Program-made: the position numbers and the translations under genes
Notes under the pieces: generated by a model
The model's input: only the letters and a program-made list of their open reading frames with translations
What the model was told of the DNA's origin: nothing
Database searches by the model: none
DNA from: Phlegmacium glaucopus
Lineage: Eukaryota; Basidiomycota; Agaricomycetes; Agaricales; Cortinariaceae
DNA: 64,000 nucleotides
Assembly: GCA_015039465.1 (NCBI GenBank)
Contig: MU130378.1
Span: 2,722,555 to 2,786,554 of the forward strand
Direction of reading: 5' to 3'
Shown: piece by piece, positions 1 through 11,059 of the stretch
Layout of the letters: each line of letters starts with the position of its first letter
How positions within the stretch are numbered: the stretch's first letter is position 1

Positions 1-540
1 TTGTGGGGATGCGCTGCCTCATTTAGTTTATTACTGATACGCGTCATGATTCAGGCGATGCCAGTATTACCTGAGGTAAGGAGGAATCCGGTTCATAAAT
101 TAAAGAAAGGAACTTTGAATAAGAGAGTGTTGCTTCATTCTTCGGCAATAACCAGTTTCAATGAGACACTCTCTGACGAGGTAATGATTATTTCCTGAGT
201 TCAAGGACATTCACACAGTTTCTCCGATTTCAACACGATTCGGAGCCGGTAACTACAACGTCACGGTTGCAGGGGAATACAGGTTCCAGAATATCCAAGA
301 ATCCATTGCCACAAATCCCCAATTTTCCTTGGTCCCACCGCATACATCGAATCCCTGGAAGAAACGAAGGTGGCGTTAATGACTTCGTCTTCGATCAAAA
401 CTTCGGCCAGTTTTACAAATGATGCGTTGTTATACAATAATTTCGTGAACTAGACTGTGTAAGGCTTACTAGCGGCAGCCAACCCCACAAATCGGGGCGA
501 CAGACGATAAAAACCCAATTAGATTATGAATGCTCAACTT
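1..540 (+). pseudogene. Degenerate 3' copy of the peroxygenase gene, cut by the window edge
   Basis: The stretch aligns with the intact peroxygenase gene downstream, from about 3265 to about 3970, including the small exon with its flanking introns, the exon encoding SFNET and the block FGAGNYNVTVAGEY. About 190 bases are missing near position 358, where sequence matching 3640 jumps to sequence matching 3830. Frame is lost in several places and FVNQT is followed by a stop (NN FVN stop). The 5' part, including the heme-ligand exon, lies outside the window if it exists. It meets the 3' end of GDT1 tail to tail. I take it as a dead paralogue from local duplication. Confidence 0.8.
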
Positions 541-557
541 TATGTTGGAGTATAGGA

Positions 558-1545
558 TTATGTCCTTGGCTCTGCCTCTGGGCTTATAGGGATAGACATT
601 CCGACATCGGGAGAAATGGCAAAGGCTTCGTATAGGTAGATAACTCCGAATAATAGGAAGAGGACCGAACCGCCAAAGGTAACTATTAGGAATTAACGAT
701 GGTTAACAAGTGAGGAATGGAATTAGGGGGAGACTAAATATACCATGTTTGACTGAGATTTTTGTTGATAGATATTTCCCTCCAACGACAGCTAATGTCG
801 TACAGCATCCATGTCCAATGATTGTACCCAGAGCCACAAGGTATACGTTCTGAGATATTTGTTTTGAATACCCCTCATATCGGAATATACAAAAAAGAAG
901 ACTGACATGTGCGGCTCCAAGTGCAATGGTAGCAATTTGACTGCGATCACCCCATTCTCCTAAAAATGTAAGTGCAAAGGCTTGAACAAATACCGGTCCC
1001 AGGAACAAGCTACAGAAATTCCGAGCGCCATCAGCTATCCAGCTAACTTTTGACGAAGGGCGGACGCTTTGATTCCGTTGAAGGTCTGTTTGATTGGCCG
1101 TATGACCACCGCTCTCCATCTCATCCAAAGGGATATCATGTTCGTGTAAGGTTGCACTATGATGCACTGAGTCATCATCTTCGATCTCTTCCTCTGCCTC
1201 ACGCATCTCTTCTTGAATTTTTTCATTACCCCCTTTCATCTGCCGTGCTTCCAAAAGCATTTTCGCGCCGAAGGAAAGGAAGAGAACGGATGCAGCTATT
1301 TGCGTCCATTTTTGTGGGATGAGGGTGGGTAGGAGGTGACCCATCGCGGCTGAAAGAATGGACATGACGACAAGAGAACCGAATGCTCCTGCGAAGACTA
1401 CCAGTCGTGGATGGCGCATGGCCAGGATAGCAGAAATGAGAAAGGTTTTATCGCCGATTTCGGAAAGGATAATCATTGCAAAGGATTGTAGTAAGATCTG
1501 GGGGCTGCTCTCCCCATTGTCTAGCAGTTCACTCGTCGGCGCCAT
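558..1545 (-). CDS. GDT1: GDT1/TMEM165 (UPF0016) family cation transporter, 3 exons
   Basis: Exons on the minus strand are 1545-907, 849-744 and 682-558; introns of 57 nt (906-850, phase 0, GTCAGT..CTCAG) and 61 nt (743-683, GTATAT..AATAG). The product has 289 residues. It shows the two inverted family motifs, EIGDKT at residues 29-34 and EWGDRS at 197-202, each in a three-helix half, separated by an acidic and polar linker (residues about 100-165). Family members are Golgi or vacuolar Mn/Ca transporters (yeast Gdt1, human TMEM165) that supply Mn2+ for glycosylation. The first intron is a multiple of three and open, so a naive ORF reads through it; the splice restores NVYLVALGTIIGHG after GAAH. 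The second splice adds the last helix (FGGSVLFLLFGVIYLYEA). No long signal peptide is visible upstream of the chosen ATG. Confidence 0.9.
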
Positions 1546-2573
1546 GGCTGCGGTGGTGACCGTTCTATGGTGGATGTGGAGCTCTCAGCTGTCAGAAACA
1601 GAATGATATCACGTGACTGTCGTCCACAAGACACTTGATTGCCGCAGCCTCGGCGAGGCATGTGGGCGACGAAATCAACAATGACAACATAGATTATTAA
1701 ATACATTCATTGACGTTGTTTGAGGAGTGAAAGGTGGCTATCCATGGGGAGGTTGGGAATGAGTAGGTTGGGATTATGTAGTATGGATATCGTGGTATTT
1801 TGTGCAGTGGTTTCAGGTAATATTCCATAATTAGTTGGCAGAGCATTCTCAAGTTCATCTTGCATTTGTTCATCCATTATTGAGAGGTGTAAATGTGTTA
1901 CAGCGCATTTAAATCTTCTCGGAGATACTCATAGGGTACTGATAAGACGGCACAGTGCTTTCGGAAACCTGTCGGACTATGAAAATTCTCAACTTTTGGA
2001 GGCTCCCGGTAAACCGTCACCTCTGTGGAGTACGTCAGCACATGTTACTTCCGGATCATGTGATCGCCTGGCTAGCGAACCAAATTTCGTGCGTTCATTC
2101 CCAAATATCACACAAGCAAGTCTATCTAATGATGTTGCGAGCGTTAAGCGTGGCTTTCCGAGGCCAACTAATTGCCTGTAGATGGCGAAAACGACCAACT
2201 TGGTTCTGGATCAGATTCCGAGGAAGACTGACAAAGAGCGACAAAACCCACTGCCACTGCCACTAACACGCAGCACCCACAAGTTCTGCGTTGTATGCAC
2301 CTATGTACAGGATATCATTTTTTGTTTGTTCTTTCGAGACTGTCATTACTTTTTCCCCTTGCACGATAACAATCTTGAAGTTACATCCGATGTACGGGGC
2401 TATGTTTTTTTTTCCCAACTATCCGGGGAATCATCGTTCGAGTCGCGATGCTAGTCACCATAGCCACCAAATTAACGGGACTCTCTAAGTGGCAGTTGGA
2501 GTCATTGCGGCCGCAGCTACTCCAGGGTATGCCTTGCAGGTCTCTGAGCGGAGGCAGTGGATTTTAGAGCCAC
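1546..2573. other. Intergenic region between divergent GDT1 and peroxygenase genes
   Basis: About 1 kb without a convincing gene. It must hold the promoters of GDT1 (minus) and the peroxygenase (plus). Small ORFs around 1955-2490 overlap in several frames and show no recognisable product. Confidence 0.5.
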
Positions 2574-2580
2574 TATAAAG
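2574..2580 (+). promoter_or_regulatory. TATA box of the peroxygenase gene
   Basis: TATAAAG lies about 40 bases upstream of the peroxygenase ATG, followed by a CA-rich leader (AATAACAATAGCA) just before the start codon, as expected for a short fungal 5' UTR. Confidence 0.55.
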
Positions 2581-2615
2581 TCCTCATCCATTGACTAATT
2601 GAAATAACAATAGCA

Positions 2616-4051
2616 ATGAAGCTCATGTACCTTCCTACATTTTTAGTTCTTACTTTCGTCTCAACCGTCTCCGCCTTTCCAGCCTATGGATCGCTTGCTG
2701 GTCTTTCCATCGAAGAGCGGGACCTCATAGTTTCTACACTTCAAGCTCGCCATGCTGAGCCTCCCCCTGGGCCGCTGAATGACACATCGGCGAAACTCGT
2801 CAATGACAAGGACCATCCATGGAAGCCTCTTCGACCAGATGACATCCGTGGGCCTTGCCCAGGATTAAACACCCTCGCATCCCATGGTGTACGTCCAGCT
2901 CAAAAACAAAAAACCATTTTCAATCTTGTCTAATTTCTTGCTTTTCAGTGGCTTCCGCGCAATGGCATTGCTACCCCTGCACAAATCATCAACGCAGCCC
3001 AAGACGGTAACTTATTATAATAAAGTTTTACGGGATTGAATTTAGCTGACTCGATACCTACTAGGATTTAATATGGGGAATGACCTCGCCGTCTTTGTCA
3101 CTTACGCTGCATTCCTCGTGGATGGCAATATGATCACCAATCTACTCAGTATCGGTGGCAAGTCTCATAAAACTGGACCGGACCCTCCTAAGCCCGCTAT
3201 TGTCGGTGGGCTTGACACCCATGCCGTTTTTGAGGGTGCGCTGGCCTATTTCGTGTTCTATTATGCCGAGTTACTGATAAACGTCATGATCCAGGTGATG
3301 CCAGTATGACCCGAGGTAAGGAAGAATCCTGTTTCATGAGTAAAAGAAAGGGACGCTGAATGAAAGTGCCTTGTTTAGGTGACGCATTCTTCGGTGATAA
3401 CCACAGTTTCAATGAAACACTCTTCGATGAGGTAAATAGTTATTTCCTGAGTTTACAGAAGTTCAAGCACTGACGGACTTATTCACACAGTTCTCCGATT
3501 TCAGCAATCGATTCGGAGCCGGTAACTACAACGTCACGGTTGCAGGGGAATACAGATCCCGGAGGATCCAAGAATCCATCTCCACAAATCCTCAGTTCTC
3601 CTTCGTCGCACCTCGTTATTTCACCGCATTCGCCGAATCCGTATTTCCATTCCTCTTCTTCGTAGATGGACGCGTCTCCGATGGTCAACTCAACTTAACC
3701 GTTGCACGCGGATTCTTCCAGAACAGCTCCATGCCCAATGGTTTCTTCCGTGCCAATAGATCCCTTGGTCTCAATGAGATTGGAGGTCCCATCCAGACCG
3801 TATTCGACGCTCACCCGATCCAACCTGGCAAAAACGAAGGTGGCGTTAACAACTTCGTCTTCGATCCAACTTCAGCCAGTTTCACCAATGATGGGTGTTT
3901 GTTATACACCAATTTCGTGAACCAGACTGTACGATCTTTGTACCCCAACCCGACTGGTGCTCTTCGCGATGCTTTGAACTTTAATTTGGACAATTTATAC
4001 ATTCCAATCAGTACCTCGGGGTGTCCGCAGATATTCCCGTTCGAGAAGTGA
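2616..4051 (+). CDS. Unspecific peroxygenase (heme-thiolate peroxidase, chloroperoxidase family), 6 exons
   Basis: Exons: 2616-2888, 2949-3006, 3065-3235, 3295-3315, 3379-3431, 3491-4051; product 378 residues, the length of the long-type UPOs (AaeUPO-like). A signal peptide ends near SAFP (residue 20). Key residues: PCP with the axial heme Cys81; EGD at 167-169 (Mg and heme-propionate site); the acid-base pair Arg234 and Glu241 in RYFTAFAE; FSNRFGAG; and two C-terminal Cys (DGC, SGC) at the positions of the known disulfide. Exon 4 is only 21 nt and encodes the residues right after EGD, so it is easily missed by gene finders. UPOs are secreted enzymes that oxyfunctionalise aromatics and alkanes with H2O2. 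Several N-x-T/S sites fit secretion. No lesion seen. A broken relative lies at the left window edge, so the family has been locally duplicated. Confidence 0.93.
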
Positions 4052-4650
4052 TAGATAATTCCTGTTTTATTTTTCATACTACAAACCGGTCCTCATAGCT
4101 ATGTAGGATTACTTAAAGTTTCTAGATAATTCTTCTTCACACTCTGTGAAGATTACCACTCCTTTCCCCTTCAAAGCTCTTGTAACTTTGTTATCTGTGT
4201 TAATTAATTGATTTGTTTGCTGTGATTGCCGCCCAATTGGTATGTGCGGAGTTCAAAATTTAAAGCGCCTGTAAATTGCTTCCTTGTTTTTAATTTCATT
4301 CCTCTTGTCGTCTTTTCGTGAATTCACTCCTAGAAAGGTGGTACTCCTAGAAAGGTGGTAATCCTATGAATAGATATGCTCCCCTCCAATCACGGCCTTT
4401 CTTAGCAGGTTCTCAACTGCTAACTGGCACTGAATCATCGGGCCTTCTAGAATTTGCTGCATGTCTAATTGTCTTCACTGGGAGGTAAGTAGGACTGACC
4501 TCCCCATATGATCATTATTATTTCTACGCCAATGGTGGAATGTATATTTGCTTCATTATCCCACCGACAGTCCATGCAAAGTATCAGACCATTAGTCATT
4601 ACGTGTGATTCAGATTCTCTTCAATGTCATGTTCAAGACCGCGACCGTCT
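4052..4650. other. Intergenic, no gene seen
   Basis: AT-rich 3' flank of the peroxygenase gene. I see no ORF or RNA gene with support. A duplicated 18-base phrase (CTCCTAGAAAGGTGGTA) occurs twice near 4328-4362. Confidence 0.4.
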
Positions 4651-4741
4651 GTCACTTTGCCGGAGTGGTTAACGGGATCGCCTGCTACCCTATATCAGCG
4701 GTTGGCCTTTGGCCGCGAGTGTTCGAATCGCTCAGGTGACG
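4651..4741 (+). tRNA. tRNA-Ser(GCT) with a 9-nt intron
   Basis: Acceptor arms GTCACTT and AGGTGAC pair over 7 bp with one G-T. The D arm carries the A box (GGAGTGGTTAACGG). The anticodon arm is ATCGC, loop CTGCTA then A, and GCGGT. A 9-nt insertion CCCTATATC sits one base 3' of the anticodon GCT, the canonical position for eukaryotic tRNA introns. A long variable arm (GGCC-TTT-GGCC) is typical of serine tRNA. T arm GAGTG-TTCGAAT-CGCTC contains the B box. It decodes AGC/AGT. Confidence 0.93.
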
Positions 4742-4742
4742 C

Positions 4743-4747
4743 TTTTT
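4743..4747 (+). terminator. Pol III terminator of tRNA-Ser
   Basis: A run of five T two bases after the discriminator G of the tRNA. Confidence 0.75.
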
Positions 4748-5185
4748 ATGTCAACCCGTTACTAAGAGTTTAAATTTAACGCAGCCGAGTGCACTCTAAA
4801 AGTATCGGATCCATGTTCTGCCATACATTTTAGCTGTCAGATAATCATAATCATTCAAATTCATGACTCAAGATCTTTGACCTTGAGCAGTGTTTAGAAT
4901 CTAGCATTTGGGGCTTGGCGAAAAGTACACGTATACTTTAGACCACGCTCAAATTTTAATGCGGTTGGTTTGTATTAGACTGTGAATACTTATAGTACAA
5001 ATAGAGATGGAGTTCTAAAGGCCTGCGCAAAAAAACCATCAATATAGTCCATCGATGTCGATAATTAGTAAAAATTAGACATCAGCCAAGTAGCTAGAAG
5101 GGATTTATCGCTATATTCGGTAAACTCAAATCGTGAGAAATGTCATAGGTATTCATACATAATTGCCTTCGTATCAGAGTAAATA
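4748..5185. other. Intergenic, no gene seen
   Basis: Between the tRNA terminator and the 3' end of the LysM gene. AT-rich, with no feature I can support. Confidence 0.4.
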
Positions 5186-5970
5186 TCACGGCCGGCGGCG
5201 AGTTTGCTTTTTGGGAGGAGGCAAGCACATAGATGTCCCAGGCATGAGAGGGTCACACACAACGTTCGAATTGATTTCTTTGAATTTTTCGAGTGACCAT
5301 CCATTCTTTCGTGATAGTTCCCAGCAATTGTCGCCAGGTTGGGCCCAGTAAGATGATGTGCCTTCCGGACATTTTTTTGTTGGGATTGAGAGTCCTGGCG
5401 AGACGACCAGACGCCAGACGAGGAGAAGGACGACAGCGATAATAAGGAAAAAGGGAAAGAGTTTCCTATATGACATGTGTATTGTCGAATGATCAGCCAT
5501 GGGGCGAGACTGTAAGAATAAGAATCAGCGTCGACCACAGCCTTGAAGTGGTGGCGGTGCTCACAGGGTCCGTGGATAGCGGCTGGTAACCTCTAGATTG
5601 TGTACGAGGCGAAGCATAGGCTTCAACATCGTCTCCACGATTTTCATCATCGTCGAGTACTACAGATGAAGGTAGTCTGTCGACTGTCCAAAAGTTCAAA
5701 AGACATGCAACACAAATTCATGAAAAGGATAGCTCCACACCTCTGGTCATCTCCCCATATTCTGCACCCTCTGCGCCTTGCCACACACTGCCATCCTGAT
5801 CCCGAAAGTAATACCGCGTAGTGTCAGAATCATAACCAATTCGTTTCATTCCTTCAGGTAGACGATAATCATCCTAAGCAATTGCGCAGTAACGCTAATG
5901 AGCAACGAGAGAGAGAGAGAGAGGTGTAAATAAGACTGCTCACTTCATCATACTGAGTCCAACGGCCCAT
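5186..5970 (-). CDS. Single-pass membrane protein with C-terminal LysM (CBM50) domain, 4 exons
   Basis: Exons on the minus strand: 5970-5944 (MGRWTQYDE), 5873-5741, 5683-5542, 5465-5186; product 193 residues. The cytoplasm-facing N part has a WW-like stretch (RIGYDSDTTRYYFRDQDG..W) and an acidic, Ser/Thr-rich linker. One transmembrane helix follows (about 103-121), then a LysM domain (about 138-182) starting YWAQPGDNCWEL and ending LMPGTSMCLPP, with paired cysteines. LysM domains bind chitin or other GlcNAc polymers. The last intron has a GC donor (AAG|GCTGTG) where the duplicated copy keeps AAG|GTGGTG; acceptor CATATAG. An alternative is the GT two codons downstream. The start is supported by a second copy of the same first exon at 7671-7645. 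It could be a cell-wall or glycan sensor; the ligand is not known. Confidence 0.82.
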
Positions 5971-8760
5971 TTCGAATGTCGAAGGTGTGAGAATTACACA
6001 GGTGCTCGACTACGCTGCTGTTTGGTGGGTGGGTGACTGGTGAAAGAGCGGAACGTCAGCAGACAATAATATTAATAAGATCCCCGCCGCTTTTGGCTAA
6101 TCATGCCATGATGCCATCAAAAACGTCTTTCAAAAACCGCTACCAGATACAAAGTACAATGCTCGAGGGGTCCATGAGACGACAATCTGAGAATTTGGCT
6201 GGTGGTCATTCCGTGGTCACAAGGATGGCTACTCAAAGCCTCACCCTATCATTCTCTGCTTATACGCTGTACTCCACGTGTCAACCTCGTTCCGTTCTTT
6301 ATATAGATTTCTCTTACTCAAGGATGATCTTGAACACCAGAACTTTGGAGCTTTTATTTGGAAAATAACGCGAAACTCAGCTTGAGTTTCTCGAACAAGA
6401 AACCGGGAACAATCGAGCAGGACAGCGTATGAGCGAAGACCCATCGACTTTCGACAACGAACTTGCTTCCATCAAACGTGTTCTTCGTCCTCAAATTACA
6501 TAAAGAACAACTGCTCAACGTTGAACTTTTAAGGTTTGAAAGCAAATAACAGTAAAAAATAGTGTGTATCAATGCTATATAGGCGAAATAAATTCAATCA
6601 CCAGCCCAAAAGCACAATCCTGCCCAAGGAGAATCGAGACGAGATCATAGTAGTCTTTGGGACACTTACCTACATACATTTGCTACTAATTACACATATA
6701 AATTACACTCAGAACATTCCCAAGCGATTTTTAAAAGGACAACGAAGTATATCTCATGAAATCAAAATGGAACAATCTGCAGCATCTGCTGAGGATCTTT
6801 GAGATACATAACCCATTGTATTCAAGCCGTTGAGCATTTTCGCAAGTCACCTGACCCAACGAAATTACCTTCAAGTGCACTGAGTGACTGGCAACATGTT
6901 CTTATGCCCTCATCCTTGATTAATATTTTCCTGTACTAGTTTCACCCGTTTAATACGCTTTCTACTACTATTTGGTGTAGCGGTTTTGATCACATGGCAA
7001 GGGTCCGCCTCTGGATTCATCTCCGACATGGGTTTCTGCCAGAAAGTTAACATCATCCGCTTTTTAGTGTTGTTAGATACCTGTACCTCATTTCCTGCAT
7101 CTCTGCCTCGTCTGCGACAAACTTTGGCGAAAAATATGCTAGGTACAGAGATCCGGACGAAATTTTGGAATTTTGAGGAGGCCAGGCGCAATCCGGACAA
7201 AAATACGTTGCCTCTGTCCAGACGAAAGGTGCCCTCCCGGGAACAGGCCTCACCTACCATTGCCCGGGGTCCTGTCCTCGGCCACCACCTTGAAGTGGTG
7301 GTGGTGCTCACAGGGTCCGTGGACAACGGTCGGTAACCCCTACTAGTAGATTGTGTACGAGGCGAAGCATAGGCTTTAACTACATAGTACAGATGAAGGT
7401 AGTCCGAAATTTCAAAAGACATGCTACAAGTGCATGAAAAGGATAGCTGCACACCTCTGGTCATCTCCCCATATTCTGGACCTTGCCACACACTGCCATC
7501 CTGATCCCGGAAGTAATACCGCCTAGTATCAGAATCATAACCAATTCGTTTCATTCCTTCAGGTAGACGGTAATCATCCTAAGCAATTGCGCAGTAACGC
7601 TAATGAGCAACGAGAGAGAGAGAGTTGTAAATAAGGCTGCTCACTTCATCATACTGGGTCCAACGACCCATTTCGAATGTCGAGAGTTACACAGGTGCTC
7701 GACTACTGGGTCACCGTGGGTGGCAGTGATTGGTAGAAGGGCAGAACGTCAGCAGACAATGATATTAATAAGATTCCGCCGCTTTTGGCTAATCATGCCA
7801 TGATTCCTATCAAAAATGTCTTCAAACTATTAGTGTTACCAATTACCCAGGTTCCTAAATCCAGCTCGAAGGAGCTTCATCTGAAAGTGTGAACTGTTAT
7901 CTTATCATATCTTTTTCATCAAAATGCGAATCCAAAAGTTTGTTTGCTCATCAAAATATTTGTATCATGTTTGTACAACTCCACGAGATGAAGCGATACG
8001 AGCACGCTGGTTTTAGGAGCCTGCCGTTTACCAAAGTATAATACTCGAGGGGTCCATGAGACGACGACACAGCTGAGAACTTGGCTGGTGGCCATTCCGT
8101 GGTCACAAGGATCCTGGATGGCTACTCAAAGCCTCACCTATCTTAAAGTTATACGCTGCACTTCCATTTCTCAACCTCGTTCCGTTCTTTATATAGATTT
8201 CTCTTACTCAAGATGATCTTGAACACCAGCTTGGCGCTTTTATTTGGAAATAAAATGAAACTGAGCTTGAGTTTCTTTCTGAAATCCGAGCAAGAAACCG
8301 GGAACCGGGAGCAATGAGCAGGACAGCGTATAAATGAGTGAAGAATCGAGATGAGATCATAGTGGTCTTTGGGACATTTATCTACATACATTTGCTACTA
8401 ATTACACATATAAATTATACTCAGAACATTCCCAAGTCGTTCTTAAGAGACACATAACTTAAACCCGTTGCATTCATTTCCTCGTCGCTTCTCAACTTTT
8501 CACTTTCCATTTGCTAATTACTTTCTCCTTTTTTTCTAGGTCTCTCAAGGGAATACAGTATCCAGTGGTTGGCTGTTGATTGAATTTATTTCGCGTACAC
8601 TACATCATTTGCACCAATTCGTCTTCGAGCTTTGGGTAAGTTGAACGGATGTTTTTTGATTCGCGTATCGGAACGCGCGGGTGAAGCCGTTGAGGTCGCA
8701 AGTCACCTGACCCACCGAAATTACCTTCAGCGACTGGCACACTCTCAACATGTTCTTGTT
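5543..8760. repeat. Local direct duplication of the LysM gene 5' half and upstream DNA
   Basis: Unit 1 (about 5543-6910) and unit 2 (about 7290-8770) run in the same orientation with about 1.7 kb offset. Shared blocks: LysM exons 1-3; a GA microsatellite (5909-5922 and 7611-7624); CTCGAGGGGTCCATGAGACG (6161 and 8046); the block around 6280-6320 and 8180-8230; the block 6630-6725 and 8345-8435; and the 5' region of PIG-X (8690-8760), whose mate is 6840-6905. Unit 2 has lost the LysM/TM exon and unit 1 has lost PIG-X downstream of its start region. Confidence 0.75.
7295..7671 (-). pseudogene. Truncated second copy of the LysM gene
   Basis: Exon 1 (7671-7645) and exon 2 (about 7576-7455) are nearly identical to the intact gene. 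Exon 3 has lost its start: the acceptor and the codons for the acidic linker are deleted, so intron 2 has no AG at the expected place. The exon 3 end with a normal AAG|GTGGTG donor is kept (about 7311), but no exon 4 follows; the transmembrane and LysM parts are absent. Open sequence to 6910 on this strand is unrelated to the family. A WW-like N-terminal fragment might still be transcribed. Confidence 0.8.
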
Positions 8761-9598
8761 TTGTCTTCTTTTAGGCCGTTTGATAAATGGCGTCGTAGCG
8801 AACACAGAAATAATCAACTTCTCAGCTACAGGAACTGAACTTTCAAATCTGCCGTTCACGGATACTTGGTCAGTTTCAAATTTTCTCAGAACACTCACTT
8901 CTATCATTTTCAATCTCTGATAAGCAGTTATAAAGGCATATCTTACGTCCTGAAAATTCGACTCTGCGATGGAATGTGATTTCTGCTCCTTTGGAATATA
9001 CGCTTTCTCAATCAATATGCAACGATCTACACGAATGGCATCCAGTACAGAACACTAATGTCTGCCCGCACGAGTTTTGGCTCGTCCTTGATTTAGACCA
9101 AGATGGATGGAAGACCTATGACAAGTTCACTCTTCGACTTTCGTGGCCAGCTTATGTGCGTCGATGGGTTACCCTCGTACTGTATCATGGTTCTTGACCC
9201 CTCTTGTTTAATATCAGCATCCCACCGACATACATCTTACCGTTTACGACCCGTCATCTCTAATAATGTCTCGTGATACACGAGTCACTCAAAGTCAACT
9301 CAAAACGCGTCGGAAATATGCACGAATTCAAATGGTCCATACTGGTGTTCTTACACCAGTCATCAACGGTTTTACGCGTTCTTTCAACGAGACCTCACGT
9401 TATGACGTCCCTTTTATCATAACTCTGGAGCCTCTTCATTTTGGAGTCCTTCCTTCGTCTGTTGTTCCTGTGGTGCTGACTATCTTGGCCATCCTTGTTG
9501 TGGGCTTACCGATTGCGAGAAAAATTCACCGTTACTTGGAGGGTATTGCTCAACGGGCCAGAGAAGATGAATCGGTGGCAGAACAGAAGGAAGACTGA
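8750..9598 (+). CDS. PIG-X / PBN1-family subunit of GPI mannosyltransferase I, 3 exons
   Basis: Exons: 8750-8868, 8936-9155, 9218-9598; product 239 residues. It has a signal peptide (MFLFCLLLGRLINGVVA), a luminal domain and one C-terminal transmembrane helix (about 198-216) followed by a short charged tail. The motif FIITLEPLHFGVLPSSVVP is the family's hallmark before the helix. PIG-X/Pbn1 stabilises the ER mannosyltransferase PIG-M/Gpi14, which adds the first mannose of the GPI anchor. Intron 1 must use acceptor ATAAAG at 8935, because the nearer AGCAG puts a stop in frame; the join gives DTWHILRPENSTLRWN. I infer the family from this C-terminal pattern and topology; sequence conservation in the family is low. 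Confidence 0.78.
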
Positions 9599-9599
9599 T

Positions 9600-10570
9600 G
9601 GATATGGACTCCTGTGGAGCTTCGCCACATCTGATCGTCATGAGCCCCATTAGCGGTTTGGTAATATCACTGGGGAAGATCTTCGATTGATACCATTTTG
9701 TTGGATGATCCCTCTTCACTGTTTGCAATCCTCAACCTTTATTCTAAGGGATTTGAACCCGTGCAGCAGGAGGGCGCTAGTAGGATTAAAGGGTTATAAA
9801 TTAATATAATGCCCATAATTTCAGCTAGCCATCACTTTCGACAAGGATATTTTAATGGAGATACTCAGACTGGCCAGCATTCAACCCAACAGTCCTGGTT
9901 ACGTGCCCTTAGGATTAAAGTTTCAAACGTTTCAAGTTGTGTTGATCTGCAAGATATCTGTTCCTATTGATATGCCATGAACATTACAAGGCCAAGTATA
10001 ATCGACTGGGAGTTCCCTCTGCTGTGCCTTCCGTTCCTGCTCGAAATGTCATCCACCGGTCATCGCAATTTTACATGCGCCACTGACAAACAGAAATTTC
10101 TTTGCATCATTCTCAAGCTGGCAGCACCGGGTGGCACCTAGCATACAACGTAATACAAGATGCGGCGTCATATTTGTCCCACAGGTCCCATAGGTGCCGG
10201 ACTGGTCATTAGAACCATTTCGGTATGTTCGTTTATGTGTTGGGTTCTCGGCAACGGGTGCTCACTGTCGAGCAGTAGGCGGTGATGAGGGTTACCGGTG
10301 GCAATGACAGGCTGTTCTAAAGTAGCTTGAATCGATCTCAAAGAAATGCTCGAATTGAGATGTTGATTGAACCTGCGGTCTTATCTGAGAATAATCAAAC
10401 AGCCGGAAGCAGTATTCAATCTCCCAAAACTGAGAAAATGAGTAGTGAATGTAATTAGACTGAACAAACAACTTACTGATTGTGAACATGAGCGAACTAG
10501 GTCCACAACCTGAGAAACGAGGCACTTTAGAAGAAGGTCGGCTGGGAGCAGAAGATTGCGAAGAACCTGC
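9600..10570. other. Intergenic, no gene seen
   Basis: About 1 kb between PIG-X and the peptide array. Minus-strand ORFs at 10292-10700 overlap the promoter-like region of peptide gene A and show no recognisable product. Confidence 0.4.
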
Positions 10571-10678
10571 CTAATCCGGAAAAGCGTTTGTCCAAATTTA
10601 GTTTGGGACCTTTGTCGTTCAACCTCATATGGAACCTCCTTTGTCTCTCTGCTCTCTTCTCGCAACTTCAGCACCGGG

Positions 10679-10687
10679 TATAAATAA
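10679..10687 (+). promoter_or_regulatory. TATA box of peptide gene A
   Basis: TATAAATAA about 100 bases before the ATG of peptide gene A. Equivalent elements precede copy C (15716-15725) and copy D (18991-18999), and a weaker TATTTAAAG precedes copy B (13220). Spacing of about 85-120 bases to the ATG is shared. Confidence 0.55.
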
Positions 10688-10783
10688 TATAACAGCAACT
10701 TGGAAGAAGATGCAAAGCCCCTCGCCCACTCTTCCCACTTCCGAGGTACCCCAATCCTTTTGCTTTCTCTCTAAATCCAGAAA

Positions 10784-11059
10784 ATGCAATTCCAACTTTA
10801 CACAACCTTTTTGCTGATTTGCCGTGCGTTACAAAAAAATCTGTCTCTCTTTCTTGCAGTTGCTAATTGATCTTCCAGTGACAACCCTTGTGTCAGCTGC
10901 TCCAGTACCTTCAGTGGATGTCGAACTTCGTGATAACATAGTGAGTAGCTAACTAACGCTACACTAAAACATGCAAATTCATTATTATCACTTTAGGTCC
11001 GCGATCTCCAAGATAACGACGTCCGCGAGCCTACTTGCTACAGGTTCCTATGCGAGTGA
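10784..11059 (+). CDS. Small secreted cysteine peptide precursor, copy A (54 aa, 3 exons)
   Basis: Exons 10784-10823, 10879-10940, 10997-11059. The precursor starts MQFQLYTTFLLI and has a signal peptide with likely cleavage at VSA|APVP. An acidic spacer (VDVELRDN, then VRDLQDNDVREP) follows, and it ends CYRFLC-E, a C-X4-C pair one residue before the stop. Intron 1 splits the signal peptide in phase 1 (donor C|GTGCGT); intron 2 is phase 0 and puts the spacer end and the Cys ring on exon 3. The same structure recurs in three more copies downstream. I recognise no known family. A role as secreted signal, effector or modified peptide is inference only. Confidence 0.7.

Noticed and set aside
10292..10698. 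Minus-strand ORF of 105 residues upstream of peptide gene A
   Set aside because: It overlaps the promoter region that is repeated at 18190-18350, where the frame is not kept.
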